Shown: positions 7,696 through 15,773 of the stretch, in pieces | Position numbering within the stretch: position 1 is the first letter of the stretch | Layout: each line of letters starts with the position of its first letter | From: Clostridiales bacterium | GTDB taxonomy: Bacteria; Bacillota; Clostridia; Saccharofermentanales; Saccharofermentanaceae | Direction of reading: 5' to 3' | DNA length: 33,386 nucleotides | Assembly (NCBI GenBank): GCA_017428155.1 | Contig: JAFRRJ010000034.1 | Location: 1-33,386, forward strand | Notes under the pieces: generated by a model | Told to the model about the DNA's origin: nothing | What the model saw: the letters and a program-made list of their open reading frames with translations, nothing else | Database searches by the model: none | Program-made: the position numbers and the translations under genes

Positions 7696-9144
7696 TTAAT
7701 AAAGCTCGAAAGGAAGATCAAATTCTTCCTTTTCTTTTCTGTCTTTCTCATCCAGTTCCTGACGGAAGGTATAATTATCGACTGTCAGCTTTGTACGGCG
7801 CGATTCATCAAGATAAGAACTCATTCCCGGAGCTTTGTCAAAATCATTGATTTCATCAACGGTCTTGTGGATCTTCTTAGATGCGCGGTATGAGATCTTG
7901 CGCAGCACAGTCATCGCAACAAGAGATATAACAAGCAGCAACTCGATAAAACAAGTTATCAGGAACAAAGTATAAAACAACGGACCGGTATTGCCGGTAG
8001 AAATTATCAGACCGGTTAATGCAGGCAGTGCAAAAACGGCACCTGTAATAACCCATCTCCAGTTACTGTTTGTGAACCATAAAAGTCTGTCCAGCTTGTC
8101 GACAGCATCAGCCGTAGGTGCCTGACCGCTTGCTTCACCCGTTTGACCGTTGACTGCAAACTGATAGTTTCTGCCGTCAAACTCAACCGTCATGAACCAA
8201 ACGGGAAGGAGGCAATACTTGATGCTGAGTTCACTCATCCAGGTAAAGTTCTTCTCGGGGCTGGGCTCATACTCGTCATATTTTGCAGCGATGGTTTCTG
8301 TCATATCCATCGAGATCCTGTCCATCCGCTTAACGAATCTGTCCATTATCTCCGTCGGCCGCTGGTCATATTTGTCAGCATAAAAACCCTGAAGATATCT
8401 GTTATGGAACTTTACCATCTCACTGTAATCGAATGGTTCTATCGCTTCCATAAGTTTATTCGCGATCTTCAAGGAAGCATCAAAAGGTACACCCTTTACA
8501 TAGTAATTGGTTTTTGCTCTGACTGAGTATACTTTTGTTGTGTCGGAGGTGTACATCTTGCCGGTGCCGTACAGATCAGAGTTAACAGCGCAGTCCACGA
8601 GCCAGAACGGAACATAGACAGGGATCATCTTGGTAAGGCGGCTCTTTGTCTTGAAGCCTCTCACGGTCAGCTTTCTGGTACGAAGCCATTGCTTCATGTT
8701 GTTCTCGGCTGTCTGTCTGTCGATCTTGAAAGGCACGATATAATCCGGCTTGAATTCTCTTGTCATCCTTCTCGTGATCAGCGCCGGTGAACCGCAGAAA
8801 GCGCATACTGTCGACATCATATTCTCGTCTGCGATCATAGTGGCACCACAGCTGTTGCACACGATCTCGTGACGTTTTTTATCTTCATCTGAGATATCAT
8901 TGTCACCGGTGTAATCGTGCTCTATTGTGTAGCCTAATGAACCCATCTTCTCAAGAGTAGACGGGTGGTAGATGTTGCCGCAGTTACGGCACACCATTCC
9001 CTGGACCTCAGGCTGGAAAAAGATATTCGATGCACAGGAAGGGCACTTTACGGATTCAGCAACAAGCAGTCCGTCAGCGTTTCCCGTGCGATTCCTTCCA
9101 AACGGATCCGGATTATCAGAATTAAACGGTCTTGCACTCCACAT
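7696..9144 (-). CDS. Double zinc-ribbon membrane protein (TFIIB-type zinc ribbon family)
   Basis: 482 residues from the ATG at 9142-9144. AAGGGA lies nine bases before that ATG, whereas an ATG three codons earlier abuts the same site. Two CxxC...CxxC ribbons are present (C34/C37/C52/C55 and C96/C99/C114/C117). A long soluble segment follows, with the family features V-P-F-K-I-D-R-x-x-A, then P-V-Y-V-P-F-W-L and L-P-V-W-F-M. Two transmembrane helices (about 363-388 and 393-420) precede a charged cytosolic tail. Proteins with this layout are widespread in Firmicutes as 'TFIIB-type zinc ribbon-containing protein', with no defined function. The promoter is the extended -10 at 9182-9190. Confidence 0.8.
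   Translation of the reverse strand: MWSARPFNSDNPDPFGRNRTGNADGLLVAESVKCPSCASNIFFQPEVQGMVCRNCGNIYHPSTLEKMGSLGYTIEHDYTGDNDISDEDKKRHEIVCNSCGATMIADENMMSTVCAFCGSPALITRRMTREFKPDYIVPFKIDRQTAENNMKQWLRTRKLTVRGFKTKSRLTKMIPVYVPFWLVDCAVNSDLYGTGKMYTSDTTKVYSVRAKTNYYVKGVPFDASLKIANKLMEAIEPFDYSEMVKFHNRYLQGFYADKYDQRPTEIMDRFVKRMDRISMDMTETIAAKYDEYEPSPEKNFTWMSELSIKYCLLPVWFMTVEFDGRNYQFAVNGQTGEASGQAPTADAVDKLDRLLWFTNSNWRWVITGAVFALPALTGLIISTGNTGPLFYTLFLITCFIELLLVISLVAMTVLRKISYRASKKIHKTVDEINDFDKAPGMSSYLDESRRTKLTVDNYTFRQELDEKDRKEKEEFDLPFELY
7708..7738 (+). terminator. Intrinsic terminator of the XRE gene
   Basis: AAAGGAAGA (7709-7717) pairs perfectly with TCTTCCTTT (7724-7732) across a six-base loop, followed by TCTTTTCT. 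It lies inside the 3' coding end of the convergent 7696-9144 gene, where it encodes the K-E-K-E-E-F stretch. Confidence 0.65.
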
Positions 9145-9181
9145 ATTTTTCATCCCTTATTCTCTATAGAAGTACAAAACA

Positions 9182-9190
9182 ATTATACCA
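9182..9190 (-). promoter_or_regulatory. Extended -10 promoter of the zinc-ribbon membrane gene
   Basis: The minus strand reads TGGTATAAT, 38 bases before the chosen start codon. It is divergent from the identical element at 9271-9279 on the plus strand. Confidence 0.55.
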
Positions 9191-9270
9191 TGACTGTAAC
9201 TTCAGCGATGATTTTTCGCCCGGTCAACACTGAAAAAATCTGTTCCATATATTCTCATATTATCTGTATT

Positions 9271-9279
9271 TGGTATAAT
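9271..9279 (+). promoter_or_regulatory. Extended -10 promoter of the 9385-9843 gene
   Basis: TGGTATAAT on the plus strand, about 105 bases before the start codon. No convincing -35 hexamer is present. Confidence 0.5.
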
Positions 9280-9384
9280 CTGTATTGCATCGGTATTTAT
9301 CATGGGAACATTTCTTTAATCTGACGGATTTCCCGAAGTCCGGAACAGATTTAGGAAATGGGTAACAGTCAGGGGGATAATATT

Positions 9385-9843
9385 ATGGCTGACCAGATGA
9401 ATGTTAAGAAGCTTTTTTTGATCGTTGCGGCAGTTATTTCCGGTATTACTTTATTTATGCCGCTGTATTTTCTGAAGGGTGAAGGCATTGTCCTCAATAT
9501 ACCCAAAGAATACAATCTGCCGGTTCCGCTTATGCCGACGGTTTACGGTTTTGCAATCCTTATCTGCGCAATACTCATAGTGATCTTTACGATTACAGGG
9601 ATCAAGCCGGGCTATATTATAGCTTCTCTTGTTGATTCTTTGCTCTCGATAATCACTGTTATCATCATGGCGGACAAGGCACACAAAGACCCGGCTCTGC
9701 TGTTTGAACAGGTCGGAAATGCAATGTCAGATTACGTCATAGATGAGGTCAGGACCGGTCCGGCATTCTATATCATTATCCTTGCGGCAGTCCTTGTGCT
9801 GGGTGCTATGATGGCGAACGCTGTCGCCATAGGAAGAGATTAA
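9385..9843 (+). CDS. Small four-helix membrane protein
   Basis: 152 residues from the ATG at 9385-9387, seven bases after AGGGGGA. An in-frame ATG at 9358 has no such site. Four hydrophobic helices are visible at about residues 10-30, 48-70, 74-95 and 128-148, with an extracytoplasmic loop after helix 1 rich in Pro and hydrophobics (NIPKEYNLPVPLMP). No family is recognised. The 180-base gap to the lipoprotein gene holds no clear terminator or promoter, so read-through into it is possible. Confidence 0.7.
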   Translation: MADQMNVKKLFLIVAAVISGITLFMPLYFLKGEGIVLNIPKEYNLPVPLMPTVYGFAILICAILIVIFTITGIKPGYIIASLVDSLLSIITVIIMADKAHKDPALLFEQVGNAMSDYVIDEVRTGPAFYIIILAAVLVLGAMMANAVAIGRD

Positions 9844-10022
9844 TCTCTTACGGAATTCTCCGGAATACACAAAGAATACACATCCTGAACCTATAATCTG
9901 CTTATCAGGCCGTAACTGAGGCATACCGGTGTTTGGTTTGAAAGCGGGATCATTGCGTTCTGAATGAAGACGTGATAGGTATAGGGGATGACTGTCAGGT
10001 ATATGTGTATTGGAGAGAGTTC

Positions 10023-12449
10023 ATGCATGCTGTAAAGCGTATCTGTTCGTTTGCTCTGACAGTGATGATGCTTGCATCGGTATGCTTTTCGGCCGCTTCC
10101 TGCAAGGCGGAAAAAGAAGCTGCAAGAAAGGTTTTGGAAACTGACCCCTGGTACAATTCAAAAAGGATCGAATTGGATCCGGGGTTTGATCCCGAACTCT
10201 ATTCACTGGTGCTTCCGGCCGGCCCTTTCCTTTGCCGCGACAAGTATGTGATGACTTATTATGCATGGAAGGGCGATCCTGACGGTCCTGTCAATTATTC
10301 CACAGAATGTGATCTGATGTGTATATTTGATCAGGACGGCAAACTTCTTAATACTGTTGATCTCAGTGAGATAATGTCACAGGCACCTTCAGTCTATAAT
10401 GTGTTCGTGGTACAGGGATGCCGTGAAAGCCCGGACGGAATGCGTTTCTACTTTAATGAGGCCGGTTTTCTGTCGGCATACTATTGTGATATAGATTTGG
10501 AAACAGGACTTCAGACAGGACCTGTGCAGATGATCGATCTGAGCATAGCCTCTGATGCTGACATGAGCGGTGATTCTAAAGACTCAAGTTATATCAGCAG
10601 TTCGTTTCTGATCGAAGACTATGAAGTATTCTGTATCAACAGCAACAGCAGAACCAAGACCAGGCTGGTCGTTACAAAAGATGCTGAAGCATTGTATTGT
10701 ATCGATCTCGAGAAAGAGTTCGGTCCCGGAGAGGGTGTGGCAACCGGTGTGGTGGACGGTACCGGCAACGGCATGGCCATATTTGACTGTTACGGGAAGT
10801 CCAAGATATGGGCAAAGCTAGAACTTGCGACAGGAAAAATAACAAAACTTGAAGATGCAAGACCGGTTCCTTCAGACCAGACGGTCTCGTCTACACCTGA
10901 TGGGAAGGGATATCTTACCAATGCTGCCGGAATATATGAATACGATCCTGAAAACGGCAATGAGAACTGTATAATCAGTTTTGACAACTGTGACGTAAAC
11001 CGTTTTGAGAGCCAGTATGGCGGAGTGCTTTATTATGGTGAAGACAAAGTGATCATAGGAAGCTGCTCACGGATCCTGGAATTATATTCACTGCCGCTTC
11101 CGGCTGTCATATATACGCTTGAGAAGGCTGAGAAGAATCCGAATGCGGGGAAGACCATAGTTACAGTGGCAAGTCTGAGCGATTCACTTACACATCCGGA
11201 AGCGGAAGCTCTGAAGATATTTAATGAGAAAAATCAGGAATTTTTCGCGAAGCTGAAGCTCTATGACAATGGCAATTATCCTTCTGAAAATGATTACGCT
11301 CCGGACATCGACAACTCGGATATCCAAAGATACAGTGCAATGGCTCTGGTAAGCGGAACACTTACTTCGGATATAAGGTCAGGAATGGGACCTGACGTTG
11401 TTCTTGGTGCATCAGGTTCTGTCGATCTGCTTGACAGTGCATATCTTATGGATCTGACTCCGTATCTGAACGGAGGATCTTTTGATCCTTCGGCATTTTA
11501 TTCAAAGATAATCGGCGCGGCTGATATGGAAGGGAAGACTTTCTTTATTCCGACGGCATTTACAGTTGCGGGAATTGTAACTGACGGTACGAGAACAGCC
11601 AAAGAACAGACGGGCTTTACATATGATGAGTATGCTTCATTTGTACGGGAGAAGCTTAACGGTACAGAACCCGTAACCGGGAGCTCCAGCAGGATGCATT
11701 TTCTGAACCTGTGCATCCAGAGAAACTATACTGACTGGTTAGAGAACGGCAAACTGGATTTCGACTGCAGGGGATTCCGCGAGCTGTCGGAGTTCTTCAA
11801 GGAAAATATACCTGAGGGCATAACCTGTATTCCCGATGAGGAAAAGTTCTGGACTGAGGAATACTACCAGCCTCCCAAAAAGAAGGATGCTGTATTTGTC
11901 GAAGATATTAACGGACTTCCTTCACTCGCGGGCATTAACTTCTACGGCAAAAACCTTAAAGTTATGGGGCTTCCTTCTCCGGACGGGAAAGGACTTACGG
12001 CAAACATCACTAATTCATTCTCGATAACGGAAGGAACACCGGTTCCGGAGGGCGCGTTCGCATTTCTTGATATCCTTTTAAGTGAGGACGTCCAGAAGAA
12101 CTTCAGAGATGCAATACCTGTTAACCGTGCCGCCATTATGCAAAAGCTGGAAAGAGAGAAGAGAGATAATCTTACCGGGTTTACAAGAGCGGGCAAACTG
12201 TCACGCGATGAGCTGGGAAGCTCGCTCGATGATGCACTCCGTGAAGGAAAACTTTTCGATCCTTCCACAAAGCTCGATGAGATCTTTCTTGATATGCTCG
12301 AAAAAGTTGACTCAGTCATGATACCGGACAATTCAGTCCTGATGATCGTATCGGAGGAAATGCCGCCATACCTTGCAGGTCAGAAGGATTTAGGCAGTGT
12401 CATCAGCGCCGTCAACAACAGAACAAAGACTGTCTTTGACGAGAGATAG
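10023..12449 (+). CDS. Large lipoprotein: propeller-like N-terminal region plus solute-binding-protein domain
   Basis: 808 residues from the ATG at 10023, which follows GGAGAGAG. An earlier in-frame ATG at 9972 would put 17 extra residues before the signal peptide. A lipoprotein signal peptide (hydrophobic core ALTVMMLASVCF, lipobox S-A-A-S-C27) is visible. Residues about 45-370 have short strand-turn repeats (F-D-Q-D-G-K-L, Y-D-P-E-N-G-N, repeated D-G motifs) that suggest a beta-propeller sensor. Residues about 375-808 look like an ABC family 1 extracellular solute-binding protein: A-L-x-I-F-N-E-K-N at the start, S-G-M-G-P-D-V-V and L-x-x-S-A-Y-L-M-D-L-T-P-Y-L in the middle, and a late I-S-A-V-N-N-R end. 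No permease or ATPase gene is nearby, so a role in sensing rather than uptake is possible (inference). Confidence 0.8.
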   Translation: MHAVKRICSFALTVMMLASVCFSAASCKAEKEAARKVLETDPWYNSKRIELDPGFDPELYSLVLPAGPFLCRDKYVMTYYAWKGDPDGPVNYSTECDLMCIFDQDGKLLNTVDLSEIMSQAPSVYNVFVVQGCRESPDGMRFYFNEAGFLSAYYCDIDLETGLQTGPVQMIDLSIASDADMSGDSKDSSYISSSFLIEDYEVFCINSNSRTKTRLVVTKDAEALYCIDLEKEFGPGEGVATGVVDGTGNGMAIFDCYGKSKIWAKLELATGKITKLEDARPVPSDQTVSSTPDGKGYLTNAAGIYEYDPENGNENCIISFDNCDVNRFESQYGGVLYYGEDKVIIGSCSRILELYSLPLPAVIYTLEKAEKNPNAGKTIVTVASLSDSLTHPEAEALKIFNEKNQEFFAKLKLYDNGNYPSENDYAPDIDNSDIQRYSAMALVSGTLTSDIRSGMGPDVVLGASGSVDLLDSAYLMDLTPYLNGGSFDPSAFYSKIIGAADMEGKTFFIPTAFTVAGIVTDGTRTAKEQTGFTYDEYASFVREKLNGTEPVTGSSSRMHFLNLCIQRNYTDWLENGKLDFDCRGFRELSEFFKENIPEGITCIPDEEKFWTEEYYQPPKKKDAVFVEDINGLPSLAGINFYGKNLKVMGLPSPDGKGLTANITNSFSITEGTPVPEGAFAFLDILLSEDVQKNFRDAIPVNRAAIMQKLEREKRDNLTGFTRAGKLSRDELGSSLDDALREGKLFDPSTKLDEIFLDMLEKVDSVMIPDNSVLMIVSEEMPPYLAGQKDLGSVISAVNNRTKTVFDER

Positions 12450-12484
12450 AAAAACTGCCCCAAAACATATGCTTTGAGGCAGTT
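12450..12484. terminator. Terminator between convergent lipoprotein and DUF5808 genes
   Basis: AACTGCC (12453-12459) pairs with GGCAGTT (12478-12484), extended inward by AAA/TTT. The minus strand has a TTTTT run directly after the stem. On the plus strand the T-rich stretch comes a few bases later. It best serves the minus-strand gene and probably works in both directions. Confidence 0.7.
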
Positions 12485-12514
12485 CGTTAATTCTTGTTTT
12501 CCGGCTTCAAACAC

Positions 12515-13918
12515 TTATTCAGAAGTTATCTTATCGAAGATCTCACGGGTCTCCTGATCCGAGTTGCCGCTTATGCAGTATACCTTGCCGTTTGCTTCGA
12601 ATCTGATATATGAATCAGTGTCGGTGTTAAGGAATATCCGGCAGTCGGGCTCACCGTTAACTATAAAAGTTCCTATGAATACAGGCTCCATTCCGATGCC
12701 GACCTGTCTTGAAAGTGAGAAGCCCTTCTCCATCGCACAGATCTCCGGGTTATTAATGTCTGAGACCGGGATCTTATAGTAGTCAAACACCTGGGTGCAT
12801 ATCAGTGTATCTTCTGAGATGCTTACATGCATGGAAGATTTCCCGAGAGACGTGAGTAAACCGGTAAATGCGAGTGCCGTGATCAGGAAAATAGCGGTTA
12901 CGACCGTAATGACTTTCCCTGCAGGATGGCCCATATTGATAGTTCCGCCGACGCCCATTCTCTTAGCGACGTTAAGCCTTCTGTCATCCGGATTGTAGTA
13001 GAATGCGCCGAAGATCCATTTATCGTCATCGTCTATATCTATATTGGTCTCGGTCCTGTAGTGCTTATCGATTGCCAGTGACTGTTTAACTAGTCTTGCG
13101 AGCGAAGCCATGACGAAGATCATATAAACGGAAAACTGAATGATGAGCACGAGTTCGCTGCTTGTGAAGAAAAGCATGATCGCATATAAGACCACAAATA
13201 CAGCATTAGCCCACGACATGAATATGAACATGTCCGCGTAAACTTTCTTCTTGGCTCTGTTGAAATTGATGTTTATTACACTCTCGGATGAGATTACCTC
13301 GTTGCGGATGCGGTCCATCAAGATGGCAACCGGTATCAGAATAAGACCGACAAAAAGGAAAGAACCTGTCATAGAAGTTAATGCATATTTGCCGTCAATG
13401 TCAGCACCTTCAAGCTGTATCATACCCGTATCCAGCAGGACAGATATAGTAAAGCACAATGCGGTTATTGCATTAGGGATGATCAGACTTTGGATCTTAA
13501 GTGCATGTACTGCGCCCGCGCCCTTGAGGTCAGTATAAGTGGTGCCTGCGGAGGACTTAATGCCGATCTCCCTTTTAAGACTCTTCATCTCGAGGTTTGA
13601 TCTCATGAAGGGGATCGAGAACAGGATCAGATCCACGATGATGAAGAATACCCATATTGTCATGCGGATCGTCTCATCAGGGATCAGCATTATAAGCCCC
13701 ATAATTACGAAGGAGCAGATTATGAATGCGAGAGCCTGCTTCCTTGTTCTCGAGACGATCTTGCTTATCTCGGAGGAAGTCTTTTTCTCTCTGAATTCCC
13801 CGCGGTTCTTTACACCGAAGATGAATCTCCTTTCTTCCCACTTCGCAGGGTATTCATAGAAAAACATTACCAGCAGTGACGGTATCATAATTACCAGTAA
13901 AACAATATCAGCAAACAT
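12515..13918 (-). CDS. DUF5808-containing multi-pass membrane protein
   Basis: 467 residues from the ATG at 13916-13918, preceded by AAAGGA. A longer frame to 13999 would run through the end of the GntR gene. About seven hydrophobic helices are visible. Residues about 296-325 carry the DUF5808 signature: an Asp run, then K-W-I-F-G-A-F-Y-Y-N-P-D-D-R-R-L and R-M-G-V-G-G-T-I-N-M. The C-terminal ~90 residues resemble a bacterial PH-like domain (VYCISGNSDQETREIFDKI). In Firmicutes such proteins (also labelled DUF1648) commonly sit next to YtrA-type GntR regulators, as here, and are thought to respond to envelope stress. It is the last gene of the operon and ends at the terminator 12450-12484. Confidence 0.8.
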   Translation of the reverse strand: MFADIVLLVIMIPSLLVMFFYEYPAKWEERRFIFGVKNRGEFREKKTSSEISKIVSRTRKQALAFIICSFVIMGLIMLIPDETIRMTIWVFFIIVDLILFSIPFMRSNLEMKSLKREIGIKSSAGTTYTDLKGAGAVHALKIQSLIIPNAITALCFTISVLLDTGMIQLEGADIDGKYALTSMTGSFLFVGLILIPVAILMDRIRNEVISSESVININFNRAKKKVYADMFIFMSWANAVFVVLYAIMLFFTSSELVLIIQFSVYMIFVMASLARLVKQSLAIDKHYRTETNIDIDDDDKWIFGAFYYNPDDRRLNVAKRMGVGGTINMGHPAGKVITVVTAIFLITALAFTGLLTSLGKSSMHVSISEDTLICTQVFDYYKIPVSDINNPEICAMEKGFSLSRQVGIGMEPVFIGTFIVNGEPDCRIFLNTDTDSYIRFEANGKVYCISGNSDQETREIFDKITSE

Positions 13919-13940
13919 ACTGTTTAAATTCCTTTCAGCT

Positions 13941-14312
13941 TCACACATTACCCGAATAGTAATCATCAACGAGCTTTTGCAGATCTTTCCTGGATACACC
14001 TGATATCCTGGCCTCGGATACTATTCTTCTTAGTTCATTTTTGTTCTCTTCAGAGATTACGCCTGTTTTCTCTATCTGCTGTCTGACACGGGCACCATTC
14101 TTACGGTCGGTCATGATATAACCTTCGTTCTTGAGCATCTGATAGGTCTTGCTGACAGTCATCGTATTGATTCCGATCTCCAGTGCAAGTGCTCTTACGG
14201 TCGGCAGCTGCTCCCCGGCTTTAAGTTCGCCTGAGGATATGCCCATCACGATCTGATTTCTGATCTGCATATAGATAGGCACATCTGAGTATTCATCTAT
14301 CTTAATGACCAT
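13941..14312 (-). CDS. YtrA-subfamily GntR transcriptional regulator
   Basis: 123 residues, the short form typical of the YtrA subfamily: a winged helix (residues about 11-78) with only a ~45-residue helical tail and no large ligand-binding domain. Signature pieces are V-P-I-Y-M-Q-I-R-N-Q-I near the N-terminus, L-P-T-V-R-A-L-A, then N-T-M-T-V-S-K-T-Y-Q-x-L in the recognition helix and G-Y-I-M-T-D-R-K-N-G in the wing. The ATG at 14310-14312 follows AGAGGAAA by eight bases. It is the middle gene of the operon, 18 bases after the CPBP gene. It probably represses its own operon through the inverted repeat at 15320-15347 (inference). Confidence 0.9.
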   Translation of the reverse strand: MVIKIDEYSDVPIYMQIRNQIVMGISSGELKAGEQLPTVRALALEIGINTMTVSKTYQMLKNEGYIMTDRKNGARVRQQIEKTGVISEENKNELRRIVSEARISGVSRKDLQKLVDDYYSGNV

Positions 14313-14330
14313 ATCTTTTCCTCTTTCTTA

Positions 14331-15260
14331 TCAAGCGGTTTTCTTGTCTTTTTTCAGCACCGTAATACCAATTATCACTGCAATTACGATTGCAGGGATC
14401 AGGCTTACCAGTCCGTGAGGTGCAGGTCCGAAGATAAGCAGACGGTCGATCTTATCTGTCTGGTTTCCGTTCAATACTAGCTGGTATAAAGTTGCAACAG
14501 AATTTATCGTGCCATGCAAAAGAGCAGGGAACCAGATGCATTTAGTCTTATCGTAAATGACCTCATGGAACATACCCCAGACGATGCAGGTAATAACGAA
14601 AGCTATAAGTCCGAGAAACGGTGCGCCTATATAGTCCGTGCCGTATTCGTAGCCTGCTATGAGCATAGCAGGGAAGTGGAATGCGCCCCAAATGGCTCCG
14701 CCGATGATCCAGGTCGTGACTCTGCTAAATCTCTTATTGAGTTCAGGATACAGGAACCCTCTCCAGCCTGCTTCTTCGCCGATCGCGAAAAACATGTTTA
14801 CGAAAGGTGCATAAGTTACTGACTGGACAAAGGTGATAAGGACCAATGCTCCGGTTGTAATCCCGCTTAATTCAAGGGCTTTTGTATATTCCTCAGGATC
14901 GACACCTAACGCTTCCACGGTCTTTAGCATATAAGATCCGTCCAGACTGAAGAGTTCAGGCCAGAGCATGAAGAATACTGCAAATCCTGCTGCTGTGAAT
15001 ACTACAGGCAATATTAGCGCCAGAAAGATCCACTTGACATTTCCCTTAAGCTTCGGCTTCCAGCCTATGTTCTTAATGCCTGTCTTCGCAATGATCGATG
15101 CGATCAGCGGCGTGAACATGCAAAGAGCAAGCCCGCCCTGGAAAACATATCTTCCGGCATTTCCGCCTATCTTAAGACTTAACACCGATACCACTATCTG
15201 GATCAACCAGGATAAACCCAGAGCAAATATCAGATACTTAATTACTTTCTTCTTATCCAT
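14331..15260 (-). CDS. CPBP family intramembrane metalloprotease
   Basis: 309 residues from the ATG at 15258-15260, seven bases after GGGAG. An ATG six codons earlier overlaps that site. About eight transmembrane helices are visible. All three motifs of the CPBP (CAAX protease/bacteriocin-processing, Abi) family are intact: E162-E163-A-G-W-R167 (with G-F-L-Y-P), then H195 in GAFHFP, then H249-G-T-I-N253. These residues form the metal-dependent active site. Its substrate is unknown. It is first in the operon with the GntR regulator and DUF5808 protein. Its promoter and a candidate operator lie at 15320-15368. Confidence 0.88.
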   Translation of the reverse strand: MDKKKVIKYLIFALGLSWLIQIVVSVLSLKIGGNAGRYVFQGGLALCMFTPLIASIIAKTGIKNIGWKPKLKGNVKWIFLALILPVVFTAAGFAVFFMLWPELFSLDGSYMLKTVEALGVDPEEYTKALELSGITTGALVLITFVQSVTYAPFVNMFFAIGEEAGWRGFLYPELNKRFSRVTTWIIGGAIWGAFHFPAMLIAGYEYGTDYIGAPFLGLIAFVITCIVWGMFHEVIYDKTKCIWFPALLHGTINSVATLYQLVLNGNQTDKIDRLLIFGPAPHGLVSLIPAIVIAVIIGITVLKKDKKTA

Positions 15261-15319
15261 AACACCACTCCCTTTCATGGCTTTTCATACAGGCATTATT
15301 CCTTGTGTCTGTATGCTTT

Positions 15320-15368
15320 GTATTAGTTGTTATAATACAAACTATACAACCTTTACCGGAAAAGTCAA
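15320..15368 (-). promoter_or_regulatory. Promoter and candidate GntR operator of the CPBP-GntR-DUF5808 operon
   Basis: On the minus strand, TTGACT (15363-15368) and TATAGT (15341-15346) are spaced by 16 bases, a good sigma-A promoter. The -10 overlaps an inverted repeat with arms GTATTAGTT (15320-15328) and AACTATAC (15340-15347) on the plus strand. This is the size and placement expected for YtrA-type autorepression. Confidence 0.55.
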
Positions 15369-15475
15369 GAAGAATCGGAATGTGATGATGAAGGGGCGTA
15401 CTTTTTGACCTGTTTTTCGCGATGCAGCATATTTTGCCGGACTCAGCCTTGGTCAAGCAGTTCGTAAAGCGCCCG

Positions 15476-15694
15476 ATGTCATAAAATGACAAATAGGAGT
15501 CCGTTTATGATACAGGAGAGGAGTGAAAATATCGCAAATGTCCTGAGAAAGAGCATTTTATGATACGGAGTCAAAGAAAAATATCATAAATGTCCTGATT
15601 ACAGCCGATTTATGATACAAGCAGGCCGAACAAATATCGCAAATCATGTGATTTCCGGCGTTTTATGATATCTGAAGTATAAGATGACATAAAT
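15476..15694. repeat. Periodic array of inverted half-sites (array 2, period 52-53 bp)
   Basis: Type B half-sites TTTATGATAC/T lie at 15504, 15557, 15609 and 15662. Type A half-sites (consensus ATATCATAAAT, often with CG for the central AT pair) lie at 15476, 15529, 15581, 15634 and 15684. Steps are 53, 52, 53 for B and 53, 52, 53, 50 for A, close to five DNA helical turns. Spacers alternate at about 15 and 17 bases. A GTCCTGA piece follows two of the A sites. The array occupies most of the 15369-15773 gap; nothing else is supportable there. Confidence 0.9.
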
Positions 15695-15773
15695 CCAGAT
15701 TCAGGATACATTCAGACGCTGCTGTTACAGAACGTGTCCAAAAATGCTCTTTAAGGAATATACAACCTTGATC

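Noticed and set aside
15253..15492. Minus-strand open frame of 79 codons before the CPBP gene
   Set aside because: It spans the promoter and candidate operator, lacks a ribosome binding site and looks like chance.
15476..15694. Series of transcription terminators
   Set aside because: The stems are short and AT-rich and no consistent T-runs follow them.
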